A stretch of DNA of 64,000 nucleotides from the NCBI RefSeq assembly GCF_000220505.1, contig NZ_AFPJ01000019.1, positions 30,288-94,287 on the forward strand, written 5' to 3'. Below the pieces are notes generated by a model that searched no databases, was not told where the DNA came from, and was given only the letters and a program-made list of their open reading frames with translations. Both the position numbers and the translations under genes were made by a program. The stretch is from Microbulbifer agarilyticus S89. Lineage in GTDB: Bacteria > Pseudomonadota > Gammaproteobacteria > Pseudomonadales > Cellvibrionaceae. Each line of letters starts with the position of its first letter. The stretch's first letter is position 1. Positions 44,070 to 53,386 of the stretch are shown in pieces.

Positions 44070-44743
44070 CAGTGCGGCATTAACTCTTCAGCAGAAATGG
44101 AGCCCAGCCCCTCTTCAATATCCTGGCGAATGGCGGTGCGCACGCGTTGCTCATCCTTTGCCGCGATCGCTTCGATCAAATCCTGATGGCGATCGGGTAA
44201 TTCCTGCACACCAAAGCGCTGGAACACCAAATGCTGCAGGGGTGCCGTCTGCAACCAAAGACTCTCGATCAACGACAAAATAATATGCGGATGGCCAAGG
44301 CGATACAGGGTGAAGTGGAACTCGAGGTTGGCGGCAACATACTCCTGTATGTCGTTTTTTGCCAGCGACTCGGTAACCCGATCATCGAGGCCCCTGAGTG
44401 TTTCCAGCTCGGCATCTCCCACCTGCGGTAACGCCTGGGCCGCGGCCTGACACTCGAGCGCCACCCGGGCAGCACAAATTTCGTCCAGTTTCTCCCGCGT
44501 CATGCTCGGCACAGTAACGCGGCGGGTATCGGAGAGTTCCAACGCCCGCTCAGAGGTCAGCCGGCGCAGGGCCTCGCGCACCGGCATTGGGCTGCAGTCG
44601 AGCTCCGCGGCCAAACCGCGAATCGTAATCGGATTACCGGGTAAAAACTGGCCCCGCAGAATCGCGTCGCGCACTTGGTAGTACACGCGCTCCTGGGTGG
44701 TCCGGAACTCTTCCTGCGGCTGAGTAAATTCGGCGTCTTTCAC
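44069..44743 (-). CDS. GntR family (FCD domain) regulator
   Basis: 224 residues. The N-terminal winged helix (17-80) has QVRDAILRGQFLPGNPITIRGLAAELDCSPMPVREALRRLTSERAL. The C-terminal FCD domain has ARVALECQAAAQAL, NLEFHFTLYRLGHPHIILSLIESLWLQ and RHQDLIEAIAAKDEQRV, including the metal-ligand-type His residues of the FadR/VanR branch. It senses an organic acid or amino-acid derivative. It stands upstream of the DUF6122-like and secreted cyanophycinase genes, so it is a candidate repressor for them; the 142-base gap before the cyanophycinase may hold its operator. Confidence 0.9.
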   Translation of the reverse strand: MKDAEFTQPQEEFRTTQERVYYQVRDAILRGQFLPGNPITIRGLAAELDCSPMPVREALRRLTSERALELSDTRRVTVPSMTREKLDEICAARVALECQAAAQALPQVGDAELETLRGLDDRVTESLAKNDIQEYVAANLEFHFTLYRLGHPHIILSLIESLWLQTAPLQHLVFQRFGVQELPDRHQDLIEAIAAKDEQRVRTAIRQDIEEGLGSISAEELMPH

Positions 44744-44827
44744 TAGTCTTCCGCTGCTCGTCCGCTGCGCTTGGGCTGTTCGAGCGCCAAGCGTGGCGCA
44801 TTTGTGAGGTTATCCCTCAGGACTACC

Positions 44828-45940
44828 TCACGCGGACATTGCCAGCCGGTGAGGCTCTTCATCACTGCCAACCTCGATCAGCTCGTTGGCAATTGCGCCA
44901 GTTTGCCACATTTCGAAGAAATCCTCCGCAACCCGTTTGCCCGCTTCGGTCACCGCATTCCAGTACATGAGGCGCTCCTCGGTGGACAGCTTGACGAAAT
45001 CATCGCGATCCGGGATTTTTCCAAAAGGCAATTTGGCAACCCAAGACGGCGATGGCGCCACCAGGATCACATTGTCCATGGCACCGCCACGCACCCAGCG
45101 CCAACGCAGGCTCTTGTCGAACCAGCCGGGGACCATGTACGGGAAGAAATGGGGGTATAACACCAGACCTTCCGGGTGCTCGAACCCGAGATCAAAGTGG
45201 TAGTCGGTAATTCCGCCGTCGCGATAGTTGCCCGCAGGCGCCCCGGCGGGGGTCGGTACGCCCGCCATCACCAGCGGGATGGAGCCGCTGGCCAGCACCG
45301 CCGGACAAACGTTCTCCGGGTTCAGCGGCGTGTTGACCGTATTCAGGTTACGGAAGCCCACCGCCGGTGCGTCTCCGGCGTGGAAAACCACTCGATCCCA
45401 GAATGCCTGCAAGCTGCGACGGCTAACCGCATTGGCCAGCGCAGATGCGAGCAGCGCCGGTGCCAACAGCGCCTTCTTTTCACTGGCCAAAGGCCCGCGC
45501 CCGCGCACGGTCACAAAGTGGCTGCGCCACACCGAATTACCGGCAACCTGCGCGGCCCCGTGCTCCCCCAATACCCGGAGCAGGATCTCTTCTCCCTTGG
45601 TAGTGATTTCCACGGGCGTCGGGCGCTCACTGGCATAGGTCTGGTTGACGTAGCCATGCTCAAGAACTTCCAGCGCTTCCAGCGGATTGGCGGTGGCGTA
45701 GCACATGTTGCGGAAGCTACCGATGGAGGAGCCCAGCGTGGCGATCGGCGTGCTCCGATCGCGGAAAAACTCGCCAATCAACACCCGGTCAAGCTGGCTG
45801 ATCGCCAGCCACTTGGGGCCACCGGAAGCGCCCACCAGAGTGGAAACCATGCTCTGGTTCAGGCCTTCATCGCGCACACGACGCGCCGCATTGGCGCCGG
45901 CAAGTACGACACAGCTGCGGGATTTGTTCGGGTTGGCCAT
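44828..45940 (-). CDS. Patatin-like phospholipase
   Basis: 370 residues. The oxyanion-hole region is GASGGPKWLA, the nucleophile elbow is GSSIGS and the catalytic Asp is in NYRDGGITDYHFD, the Ser-Asp dyad of patatins. No signal peptide or membrane segment is present, so it should be cytoplasmic or membrane-associated. Patatins cleave acyl chains from phospholipids or storage lipids. It lies 40 bases after the glyoxalase gene and may be co-transcribed; a relation to polyhydroxybutyrate or lipid turnover is possible but unproven. Confidence 0.85.
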   Translation of the reverse strand: MANPNKSRSCVVLAGANAARRVRDEGLNQSMVSTLVGASGGPKWLAISQLDRVLIGEFFRDRSTPIATLGSSIGSFRNMCYATANPLEALEVLEHGYVNQTYASERPTPVEITTKGEEILLRVLGEHGAAQVAGNSVWRSHFVTVRGRGPLASEKKALLAPALLASALANAVSRRSLQAFWDRVVFHAGDAPAVGFRNLNTVNTPLNPENVCPAVLASGSIPLVMAGVPTPAGAPAGNYRDGGITDYHFDLGFEHPEGLVLYPHFFPYMVPGWFDKSLRWRWVRGGAMDNVILVAPSPSWVAKLPFGKIPDRDDFVKLSTEERLMYWNAVTEAGKRVAEDFFEMWQTGAIANELIEVGSDEEPHRLAMSA

Positions 45941-45980
45941 GCTATAGCTCTCTTCTATTTACTGCGAAGACTGGCAGTGG

Positions 45981-46421
45981 TTACCACTCGCCAGTGTTTT
46001 CCATGGAGGCCCAGGGCTCCTGCGGCGGCAAAGCGTCGCCTTTCTGCAACAGCTCAATGGAAATATTGTCTGGGGAGCGCACGAACGCCATATGACCGTC
46101 GCGCGGCGGACGATTGATGGTCACCCCCATATCCATCAGGCGCTGACACGTCTCGTAGATATTGTCCACGCGGTACGCCAAATGGCCAAAATTGCGGCCG
46201 CCGGTGTAGGTTTCCGGGTCCCAGTTGTAGGTCAGCTCGAGGCACGGGCGCTTGTCGGCGTCGGCGCTGTCTTTATCGCCGGGGGCCGCAAGAAAAATCA
46301 GCGAGAAACGCCCCTTCTCATAATCGCTGCGACTTACCTGATACAGGCCAAGCTTGTCGCAATAAAACTCCAACGACTTGTCCAGGTCGGTGACACGCAC
46401 CATTGTGTGTAAATATTCCAC
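45981..46421 (-). CDS. gloA: Lactoylglutathione lyase (glyoxalase I)
   Basis: 146 residues. The VOC-fold metal ligands are His5 (LHTMVRV), Glu62 (CLELTYNW), His80 (FGHLAYRV) and Glu123 (SIELLQKG), as in GloA. The enzyme isomerises the hemithioacetal of methylglyoxal and glutathione to S-lactoylglutathione. A loop at 49-58 ([10 protein letters not shown]) is slightly longer than in E. coli GloA. It is the first gene of the minus-strand run and divergent from the aminotransferase-like gene at 46507. Confidence 0.92.
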   Translation of the reverse strand: MEYLHTMVRVTDLDKSLEFYCDKLGLYQVSRSDYEKGRFSLIFLAAPGDKDSADADKRPCLELTYNWDPETYTGGRNFGHLAYRVDNIYETCQRLMDMGVTINRPPRDGHMAFVRSPDNISIELLQKGDALPPQEPWASMENTGEW

Positions 46422-46506
46422 TGCAACGCCTCCTTTGCGGGATTACAATCCCGATACGTCCATTGGGTGACAATCTAGTCACCCCAGAAAAAGTTACCAG
46501 AACGAA

Positions 46507-47685
46507 ATGTATCAAAAATACTATCGACATTTTTTGCAGGGGGCCCAAAAAGCCGCCTCTGCGGGCTGCGACCTACCGGTTCTCCATATGGCCTGCCACT
46601 CCCACCACTACTGGGCCGACGTGACGCTGGATGCGGTCAACGAGTACTGGCACGACGCCGCCAGCATGGCAGACCAGAAGTGGGACAAGATCTTCTCCGA
46701 GAAGATACCTGCCTTCCAGCGCAGTATCGCGCGCACCCTGAACCTGCCAGCGCCAGAGCAGGTCGCCCTGGCCCCGAATACCCACGAGCTGGTTTTCCGG
46801 CTGCTCAGTGCCTTCGACCTGAGCCAGCCTGTGCACATCCTGACCACCGATGGTGAATTCTACAGCTTCGCCCGCCAATTGTTACGACTGGAAGAGCTGC
46901 CAAATGTGCATGTCACCCGGGTCCCCACCCAACCCTACGCAACGCTGGCCGCCCGGTTTACCCAGGAGCTACAATCCGGCGACTACCAACTGGCCTACGC
47001 CAGCCAGGTATTCTTTGATTCCGGGGTCGCATTCCCAGAACTTCTGACACTGGCAGAGCACAAGCCAGAAGCCACGCACATGGTCATCGATGGCTACCAC
47101 GGCTTTTATGCCCGCCCCACTGACCTCGGAGCCATCGCCGACAAGGTGTTCTATACCTCCGGCTCGTACAAGTATCTGGGCGCGGGCGAAGGCATGTGTT
47201 TTATGACCATCCCCCGCGGCTGCCAATTGCGGCCACTGTATACCGGCTGGTTTGCGGAGATGGCCGAGCTGGAAAATCGTGGGGAAGGCGTGGGATTTGG
47301 CAACAACTGGCTGCGCTTTGCCGGTGCCACCATCGACTTCTCACCGTTGTACAAGGCACTGGCGGTATTGGAGCTGCACCAGCGAGAAGACATTTCGGTA
47401 GATACCATCCACCGCTATGTGCTGAACAACCAGCGGCGCTTCCTCGCGGCCATGGACGCTGCTGACCACCCTACCCTTAACCGCGAGAACCTTATCGCGC
47501 ACGATCTGGAAAACGGGCACGGGCATTTCTTCACCTTCCGCTGCGGCAGTGCCGAGGGCGCCGAGCAACTGCAGGCTAAGCTACGCGAGAAGAACGTGCT
47601 GTGCGATCGCCGGCAGCAATTACTGCGCCTCGGTTTCGCACTCTACCACCCGGAAGAAGAGAGCTTCGAGCGTCTATTCACCTGA
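46507..47685 (+). CDS. Class V aminotransferase-fold PLP enzyme, kynureninase-like
   Basis: 392 residues. PLP-fold marks are LPAPEQVALAPNTHELVFRLLSAF, ASQVFFDSGV, HMVIDGYHGFYARPTD and the PLP Lys in YTSGSYKYLGAGEGMCFM. Substrate-side NNWLRFAGATIDFSPLYKAL resembles the kynureninase/cysteine-desulfurase class. Kynureninase cleaves kynurenine to anthranilate and alanine, but no kyn genes adjoin it, so another beta-elimination or transamination is possible. Start at ATG 46507; it is divergent from gloA with only 85 bases between. Confidence 0.75.
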   Translation: MYQKYYRHFLQGAQKAASAGCDLPVLHMACHSHHYWADVTLDAVNEYWHDAASMADQKWDKIFSEKIPAFQRSIARTLNLPAPEQVALAPNTHELVFRLLSAFDLSQPVHILTTDGEFYSFARQLLRLEELPNVHVTRVPTQPYATLAARFTQELQSGDYQLAYASQVFFDSGVAFPELLTLAEHKPEATHMVIDGYHGFYARPTDLGAIADKVFYTSGSYKYLGAGEGMCFMTIPRGCQLRPLYTGWFAEMAELENRGEGVGFGNNWLRFAGATIDFSPLYKALAVLELHQREDISVDTIHRYVLNNQRRFLAAMDAADHPTLNRENLIAHDLENGHGHFFTFRCGSAEGAEQLQAKLREKNVLCDRRQQLLRLGFALYHPEEESFERLFT

Positions 47686-47781
47686 TGTTCATCTAACTGG
47701 CGCAATACTAGTGGCGATTACGCAGTAACTTGAGCCACAGCTACTCACTCAGCAGCCATTGGCAAAGAAAAAGGATTCTCC

Positions 47782-48573
47782 ATGCACAACACGCTTTCCA
47801 ACACTCGCTCTAGCATTCGTTCCAACACGCGCTCCAACACGCGCTCCAACAGCCGACGCAATTCGATCAAGTGGTTATCCGCTGGCCTGATCGCGGGTCT
47901 CGCCATTTTCGCCAGCGGTTGCGGCAGTGATTCCGGCAACCGCCCCAGCGGTACGCTGATTTCGATTTCAGCGCAGGGCGAAGCCAGCCAGGTACCGGAT
48001 ATCGCCACAATTTCTGCGGGCGTGGTCACCGAGGCCGACGAGAGTAAGGCGGCCATGCAAGCCAATGCAGCACAGATGGAACAGGTGATGCAGGCGATCA
48101 AAGAGGCAGGCATCGACAACAAGGATGTGCAAACCAGCGGCATCAGCCTGATGCCCCGCTACGATTACCAGCCGAACCGCGAGCGCAAAATCGTCGCTTA
48201 TCAGGCGCGCAACAGTGTCAGCATCACCGTGCGTGAGCTGGATAACCTGAGTGCGGTGATCGACGCGTTAACTGCGGAGGGGGCAAATCAGATCCACGGC
48301 CCGAGTTTCTCCATTGATGACCCGGAGCCTCTGCGGGCACAAGCGCGCGAGAAAGCCTTAAAAATCGCGCAGACGCGCGCAGAAGCCTATGCGGAATCTC
48401 TGGGAACCAAGGTTCGCCGGATTGTCAGCATTGCGGAAGGCAGCCACGGTGGCATGCCGCGACCAATGATGCGCGCAGAAGCGGCAATGGCGGATAGTGC
48501 CAGCACTCCCGTGGCGCCGGGCGAAACCTCGGTTTCAGTAAACCTGGAACTGGTATTTGAACTGGCTAAGTAA
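47782..48573 (+). CDS. SIMPL-domain (DUF541) lipoprotein
   Basis: 263 residues. The start has a long basic N-region made of five tetrapeptide repeats ((S)NTR-type, encoded by a 12-bp tandem repeat), then a hydrophobic stretch and lipobox FASGC (Cys47). The SIMPL domain follows: TLISISAQGEASQVPDIATISAGVVTE, VQTSGISLMPRYDY, NSVSITVRELDNLSAVIDALTAEGANQIHGPSFSIDD and ARAEAYAESLG-type helices. Such periplasmic proteins are linked to membrane stress and often oligomerise. The N-region is unusually long for a lipoprotein signal, so an internal start is conceivable, but the only good ATG is at 47782. Confidence 0.85.
   Translation: MHNTLSNTRSSIRSNTRSNTRSNSRRNSIKWLSAGLIAGLAIFASGCGSDSGNRPSGTLISISAQGEASQVPDIATISAGVVTEADESKAAMQANAAQMEQVMQAIKEAGIDNKDVQTSGISLMPRYDYQPNRERKIVAYQARNSVSITVRELDNLSAVIDALTAEGANQIHGPSFSIDDPEPLRAQAREKALKIAQTRAEAYAESLGTKVRRIVSIAEGSHGGMPRPMMRAEAAMADSASTPVAPGETSVSVNLELVFELAK
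47797..47856 (+). repeat. 12-bp tandem repeat, five units, inside the SIMPL gene
   Basis: Five 12-bp units from 47797: two perfect copies of TCCAACACGCGC (47821-47844) flanked by three degenerate ones. Each codes for a Ser-Asn-Thr-Arg-like tetrapeptide. A change in copy number keeps the reading frame and would only alter the length of the signal-peptide N-region. Confidence 0.85.
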
Positions 48574-48615
48574 ATCCAATAAGAGACCGGAAAATACTTC
48601 ACGGCCAATGAGAAG

Positions 48616-48726
48616 TTGGCGGTAGCGGGTGCAACCTTGTGAGACCGTCACCGCCAGGGATGGCGGTGCCGAGCCCCAGGGATGGGTTCACCGCGTGTCT
48701 CACAAGGCTGTACCCGCTGGCGCCAA
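48616..48726. repeat. Cruciform-like structured intergenic element
   Basis: Two 29-base arms (48616-48644 and 48698-48726) match at 25 positions as an inverted repeat, with two of the four differences still pairing as G-T. Between them are two smaller hairpins with the shared loop AGGGAT: CACCGCC/GGCGGTG (48649-48668) and GAGCCC/GGGTTC (48671-48689). CCAGGGATGG therefore occurs twice. The element lies between the convergent SIMPL and amidohydrolase genes. The design resembles REP/MITE-type dispersed elements; it has no coding capacity. Confidence 0.8.
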
Positions 48727-48774
48727 CGCCACGACTCCGCTACGAAATGCTTTTCTACGTAATGACGAAAAAAG

Positions 48775-50097
48775 CTACTCAGGCTGCTTATAGACCTCGC
48801 CACCCTTCATCACAAACTGCACCCGCTCGAGGGTGGTAATGTCTTCCAGCGGGTTGCCGACGACGGCAATCATGTCCGCCCACTTGCCGGGCGCAATGCT
48901 GCCCAGCTCATCTTCCGCCTGCAGCAACTGCGCCGCATTCCAGGTGGCGGAGCGAATCGCGTCCGCCGGGCTCATACCGCCCTCCACCATCAGGGCAAAC
49001 TCTTTCGCATTATCACCGTGACGGCTCACCCCGGTGTCGGTACCGTAGGCAATCTTCACGCCCCTTTTGTGCGCGCGACTAAACGTATCCTGAATCAAGG
49101 GGCCGATTTTTGCCGCCTTGGTGCGCACCATCTCTGGGAAGAAACCGTCAATGGCCGACTTCTGGGTAACCCAGTCACCCGCAAGCAGCGTCGGTACGTA
49201 CCAGGTGCCGTTTTTCACCATGAGCTTCATGGTTTCGTCGTCCATGTAGGTGCCGTGTTCAATGGAGTCCACCCCAGCGCGAATGGCCCGTTCCATGCCT
49301 TCCTTGCCATGGGCGTGTACCGCCACAGTGAAACCATAGTCTTTGGCGGTTTGCACCACGGCTTCCAGCTCATCCTGCATAAATTGCGGGTTCTGGCCGC
49401 TCTTCGCCACACTCAATACACCGCCCGTGGCGGTAATCTTGATCAGGTCCGCACCGTCTTTGTAACGTTGGCGTACGGCTTCGCGGGCACTGGCAACGCC
49501 ATTGACCACCCCCTCGGCGGGACCCGGGCTGCCCATCAGGCGATGGTTGTGGCCATTGGTTGGATCGGCGTGACCACCGGTGGTGGCAATCGACTTGCCC
49601 GCGGTATAGACACGCGGACCCACGATATCGCCGCGATTGATCGCATTGCGCAGGCTCACGGTCACATTGGCACTGTCACCGAGATCCCGCACGGTGGTAA
49701 AGCCGGCCTTGAGGGTGCGCTCCGCGGTGTTTACCGAGCGCAGCGTGTAGTCTGCCGGGTTCCAGGTGAAGGCTTCGGTATAGGTGCGGGGCCCGAATTC
49801 ATAGGCAAGATGGGTATGCATATCCATCAAGCCGGGCAACACCGAGTAAGCACTCAGGTCGATCACCCGCTCGCCTTCGCGCTGGTGAAAGCCGCGTTCG
49901 ACGGACTCTACCTTGCCGTCATTAATATGAATCGTGCGCTTTTCCATCAGGCGGCCCGTTTCGCTGTCAAACAACCAGCCCGCATGGACCGCGATTTTTT
50001 CTGCCTGGGCGAGGGTTGAGAGGGTGAGCAGGGTCAACCCGAGCAAACCACTGATAAGGCGCTTTACCGCAAGAATTGTGTGCTTCAGAGTGATCAT
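48775..50097 (-). CDS. Secreted Zn-dependent amidohydrolase (Xaa-Pro/Xaa-Arg dipeptidase-like)
   Basis: 440 residues with a signal peptide of about 32 residues ([11 protein letters not shown]). The metal site is the HTH of [10 protein letters not shown], the bridging Lys of [21 protein letters not shown] and GTDTG, giving the complete binuclear set of the subtype-I amidohydrolase fold. Relatives include secreted enzymes that cleave Xaa-Pro or N-acyl/Xaa-Arg and Xaa-Lys dipeptides. Periplasmic location is expected. The minus-strand M16 peptidase gene upstream is separated by a strong terminator, so this gene has its own promoter in 50098-50204. Confidence 0.82.
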   Translation of the reverse strand: MITLKHTILAVKRLISGLLGLTLLTLSTLAQAEKIAVHAGWLFDSETGRLMEKRTIHINDGKVESVERGFHQREGERVIDLSAYSVLPGLMDMHTHLAYEFGPRTYTEAFTWNPADYTLRSVNTAERTLKAGFTTVRDLGDSANVTVSLRNAINRGDIVGPRVYTAGKSIATTGGHADPTNGHNHRLMGSPGPAEGVVNGVASAREAVRQRYKDGADLIKITATGGVLSVAKSGQNPQFMQDELEAVVQTAKDYGFTVAVHAHGKEGMERAIRAGVDSIEHGTYMDDETMKLMVKNGTWYVPTLLAGDWVTQKSAIDGFFPEMVRTKAAKIGPLIQDTFSRAHKRGVKIAYGTDTGVSRHGDNAKEFALMVEGGMSPADAIRSATWNAAQLLQAEDELGSIAPGKWADMIAVVGNPLEDITTLERVQFVMKGGEVYKQPE

Positions 50098-50204
50098 GTT
50101 AATCCCAGAAACTTCGGGGTCGATGGTGCCATGCCCCGGATTTATTGGTTTTCAAATGGGGTGTTTACTACCCAATCCCGCAATTTAACGTATTTTAACG
50201 CCAT

Positions 50205-50238
50205 AAAAAAAGCCCGGGGTGGTAAACACCGGGCTTTT
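50205..50238 (-). terminator. Intrinsic terminator of the M16 peptidase gene
   Basis: Stem AAAAGCCCGG/CCGGGCTTTT (50208-50217, 50229-50238), followed on the minus strand by seven T (50211-50205). It separates the M16 peptidase and amidohydrolase genes. Confidence 0.9.
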
Positions 50239-50282
50239 ACGACCAAGGTACGTGTGGGATCGGCCGGCACGCCGGCCCCTTC

Positions 50283-53129
50283 TTACTGCTCTGTCGGCAG
50301 CACCACTACCGGCCCAAGGTTTAGCGCTTCGATATCGTCCTTAATCTTGTCGAGGTCACCAACGATCACCCAGGTGAACTGATCCGGTGCCAGGTTATCC
50401 CGGGCCGCCTGCACCACCTGCTCCCTGGTCAATGCGCTGACACGCTGTGGATAGTCCGCGATGTATTCCGGTGGCAAACCTTTCTCGATCTGCCAGGCGA
50501 TGCTGGAAAGGAGCTGACCTTTGGTCTGAAAACGCGCACTCTGCTTCAGAACCTCATCGTCCTTGTAATCACTCAGCTCGCTGTCTTCGATTGGGCGGTC
50601 ATTCAGATACGCGTTATATTCCCGCAAAATTTCTTGCATTGCCGCAGCGGTTTTATCTGTCTGCACCGGCGCGATTACGATATACGGGCGCTGCCCTTCC
50701 GCATCCATGGAAACCGCCCGCGCGCCGTAGGACCAGTTTTTGTCTTCGCGCAGGTTCATATTGATACGCGAGGTAAATTTGCCGGCAACCGCCGACGCCA
50801 TTGCATCGAAGGCTTCCGCCCCATCGGCTTGCCAAGGTGGCATCAGCAGGCCCGCCATTACATAGCTCTGCTCGGCACCCGGTCGGTCGAGCAAGAATAT
50901 ACGCGCGCTTTGCGGGCGCTCGACGGTAGCGATCTCCAACGCTGGCAGCGGCTCATCCGGCGCACGCCATTTGCCCAGTGTGGCATTGAGTAGTTTTTCA
51001 ATTTCTTCCCGATCTACATCCCCTACAACGGTTAGCTGCGCATTGTCGGGGCGCAACCAGGTATTGTGGTAATTCACCAGGTCATCGCGGGTAATGGAAG
51101 AAACCGCTTCCGGCGTACCGGAGCCGGTGAGCGGCGCGCTATAAGGGTGATTCTCGCCGTACAGAAGTGGTGGCAGCTTGCGCATGGCCAACCCCTGGGG
51201 CTGCGCCTCCTCCTGGCGAATGGAATCGAGCCAGTTGGATTTGACCCGGGTCAAGTCTTCCTCTGGAAACTGGGGGGCGGTAATGACGTCGCGGAACAAT
51301 TCCAGAGATGGCTTGAGCTGCGACTTCAGGGCACTGAAACTGATGGAGTTGTAATCCAACCCGCTCCCCGTACCAATACTCGCCCCCAGCTCTTCCTGAC
51401 GGGCACTAAAGCCGAGGCTGTCGTAATCCCCTGCGCCTTCGCTTTGCATGCGCGCCACCACAGATGCGAGGCCCGGCTTGTCGCCATCTACGGATGCACC
51501 GCCGCGATACTGCAGCTTCATAAATACCGCCGGCGTATCGTGGCGCTCCGCCAACACAACATTAAGCCCATTCTTCAAGGTGAATTCTTGCTGCTCGGGC
51601 AGCTCCAGTTCGACCGTTTTATCGATAGCAGGTAACTGAGAACGATCGACATCGTGCTCCGATGTCTGGTATTTATCTTCAGGGGAAATCACCAGGGTGA
51701 AATGCTCAGGCGTGAGCCACTTCTGCGCCGCATCCTGTACATCGTTCACCGACACTTTGGCGTAGTCGTCCAACCCATCGATGAGTGCGGCGGGATCGCC
51801 ATAGTAAAATTCTGAGCGCGCCAAAATGTCGGTTTTACCACCGAAACCACCAATTTTTTCTAGCCCTTTTACGACCGAGGCAAACTGACTCTGCTTAATA
51901 CGGCGTAACTCATCCGCGCTGACGCCATTATCGGCGAATTGCCGCAGCTCCTCATTCAGCAGTTTTTCCACCTTCTCTACCGACTGCCCCGGTTTCACGT
52001 CGACGGTAATAATGAGCTGTCCGGCAAGCTGGCGTCCGTAGTAATAGGCACTCACACTGGTGGCCACCTGCGCATCCCTGACCAAGCGACGATACAGCAG
52101 TGAATTCTTTCGGTTGGCCAGCAATGAGGTCATCAGATCCAGCGCGTCTTCATCGGCGCTGCCAATGGCCGGCACGTTCCAGACCTTGTAAATCCGGGTT
52201 TGGGGCACCCGATCGGTCATCTCCTTGCGCTTGTTGACCTGTGTGGGAAGCTCCCAGTGTTTTATTTCCGGCGGCACCGAGGTACTGGGAATATTGCCAA
52301 AATACTTGCGCGCCATATCCATGGCTTGCGGCACAGTGATATCGCCGGCAATCACCAAAATGGCATTGGCGGGCTGGTAGTACTCAGAGAACCACTGTTT
52401 CACGTCTTCCAGGCTGGCATTGTCGAGATCCTCCATGGAACCAATGGTGCTCCACGAATAGGGGTGATCCGATGGAAACGTGCTGGCAGCGATTACATCA
52501 AACGCTTTACCGTAGGGCACATTCTCCCCCTGACGCTTCTCGTTCTTTACTACGCCCCTCTGCTCGTCGAGCTTGTCCTGGCTAATCGCGCCCTTGAAAT
52601 GCCCCATGCGGTCGGACTCCATCCACATCGCCATATCCAGGGCGCCGACGGGAACCGTTTCAAAATAATTGGTGCGATCATTATTGGTGGTGCCATTCAT
52701 GTCCGTGGCACCGGAGCGCTGGAAGGGTTCGAAGTACTCACCCGGATAGTTTTCCGAGCCGTTGAACATCAGGTGTTCGAACAAGTGTGCAAAGCCGGTT
52801 TTACCCGGGCTTTCGTCTTTTGACCCGACCTTGTACCAGATATTGAGGGCCACCACAGGCGCCTTGTGGTCCTCGTGCACAATCACGGTCAAGCCGTTAT
52901 CCAGGACCTCTTTGTGGAAAGGCAGGTCAATATCGGGGGCCTCAACGTAGGCTTCGTTGCCGGTGGCAGCCGCTTTACTACTGGCGGCCGCTTTTTTATC
53001 GACCTGAAACGCCTTGTGCACATTCTCCTGGCCATCTTCCCCGGATTTTTGCCTGTCACAACCGGCCACGCCCAAGAGGAATACAGCGGTGAGTAGCGGC
53101 AAAATCACACGGGAAAATCGCATATCCAT
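50283..53129 (-). CDS. M16 (pitrilysin-type) zinc peptidase, lipoprotein
   Basis: 948 residues from ATG 53129, chosen on the AGGA-type site upstream; TTG 53135 and ATG 53123 are alternatives. Lipobox VAGC gives Cys24, followed by Asp, a classical inner-membrane retention signal. The N-terminal M16 domain has the inverted zinc motif HLFEH (115-119) and the downstream KNEKRQGE Glu; the second, inactive-type domain begins near residue 500 (LKNGLNVVLAERHDTPAVFMKLQYRGG). Total length and two-lobed layout match the bacterial pitrilysin/insulinase family. It should degrade peptides in the periplasm. Confidence 0.9.
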   Translation of the reverse strand: MDMRFSRVILPLLTAVFLLGVAGCDRQKSGEDGQENVHKAFQVDKKAAASSKAAATGNEAYVEAPDIDLPFHKEVLDNGLTVIVHEDHKAPVVALNIWYKVGSKDESPGKTGFAHLFEHLMFNGSENYPGEYFEPFQRSGATDMNGTTNNDRTNYFETVPVGALDMAMWMESDRMGHFKGAISQDKLDEQRGVVKNEKRQGENVPYGKAFDVIAASTFPSDHPYSWSTIGSMEDLDNASLEDVKQWFSEYYQPANAILVIAGDITVPQAMDMARKYFGNIPSTSVPPEIKHWELPTQVNKRKEMTDRVPQTRIYKVWNVPAIGSADEDALDLMTSLLANRKNSLLYRRLVRDAQVATSVSAYYYGRQLAGQLIITVDVKPGQSVEKVEKLLNEELRQFADNGVSADELRRIKQSQFASVVKGLEKIGGFGGKTDILARSEFYYGDPAALIDGLDDYAKVSVNDVQDAAQKWLTPEHFTLVISPEDKYQTSEHDVDRSQLPAIDKTVELELPEQQEFTLKNGLNVVLAERHDTPAVFMKLQYRGGASVDGDKPGLASVVARMQSEGAGDYDSLGFSARQEELGASIGTGSGLDYNSISFSALKSQLKPSLELFRDVITAPQFPEEDLTRVKSNWLDSIRQEEAQPQGLAMRKLPPLLYGENHPYSAPLTGSGTPEAVSSITRDDLVNYHNTWLRPDNAQLTVVGDVDREEIEKLLNATLGKWRAPDEPLPALEIATVERPQSARIFLLDRPGAEQSYVMAGLLMPPWQADGAEAFDAMASAVAGKFTSRINMNLREDKNWSYGARAVSMDAEGQRPYIVIAPVQTDKTAAAMQEILREYNAYLNDRPIEDSELSDYKDDEVLKQSARFQTKGQLLSSIAWQIEKGLPPEYIADYPQRVSALTREQVVQAARDNLAPDQFTWVIVGDLDKIKDDIEALNLGPVVVLPTEQ

Positions 53130-53284
53130 TGTCAATTATCCTGGCTCTGGCACTTGCCTGTTCACATGATGAACCGACACAGATTATTCAAGGCGTAATG
53201 GGCGGGAGAGAGGGTAGAGATTCGCGATACTGGTCACGCAGCGTGCATGACAGCCGCAAGGCCCGCGCGAGTATCAGTGTAGGC

Positions 53285-53309
53285 AAAAAAGCGGGCGCCG
53301 TAGCGCCCG
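53285..53309 (-). terminator. Intrinsic terminator of the leucine dehydrogenase gene
   Basis: Stem CGGGCGC/GCGCCCG (53292-53298, 53303-53309), loop CGTA, followed on the minus strand by six T (53290-53285). It lies about 80 bases beyond the stop codon. Confidence 0.85.
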
Positions 53310-53360
53310 AAGAATACCTCACAGAGAGACGATAAGTTCGCCAGAGGAATTGGGGAGGTG

Positions 53361-53378
53361 CCGGGCGCTTGCGCCCGG
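53361..53378. terminator. Second hairpin near the leucine dehydrogenase stop codon
   Basis: Perfect inverted repeat CCGGGCGC/GCGCCCGG (53361-53368, 53371-53378), nine bases past the stop codon. It has no T-run and shares the core GGGCGC/GCGCCC with the terminator 70 bases further on. Confidence 0.5.
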
Positions 53379-53386
53379 AAAGAGAA

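Noticed and set aside
45176-46117. 313-residue plus-strand frame opposite the patatin gene
   Set aside because: Low-complexity Arg/His/Gly content typical of antisense frames; the patatin dyad is on the minus strand.
49018-50019. 333-residue plus-strand frame opposite the secreted amidohydrolase
   Set aside because: The minus-strand protein carries a signal peptide and a full metal site; the plus frame has neither family features nor a start signal.
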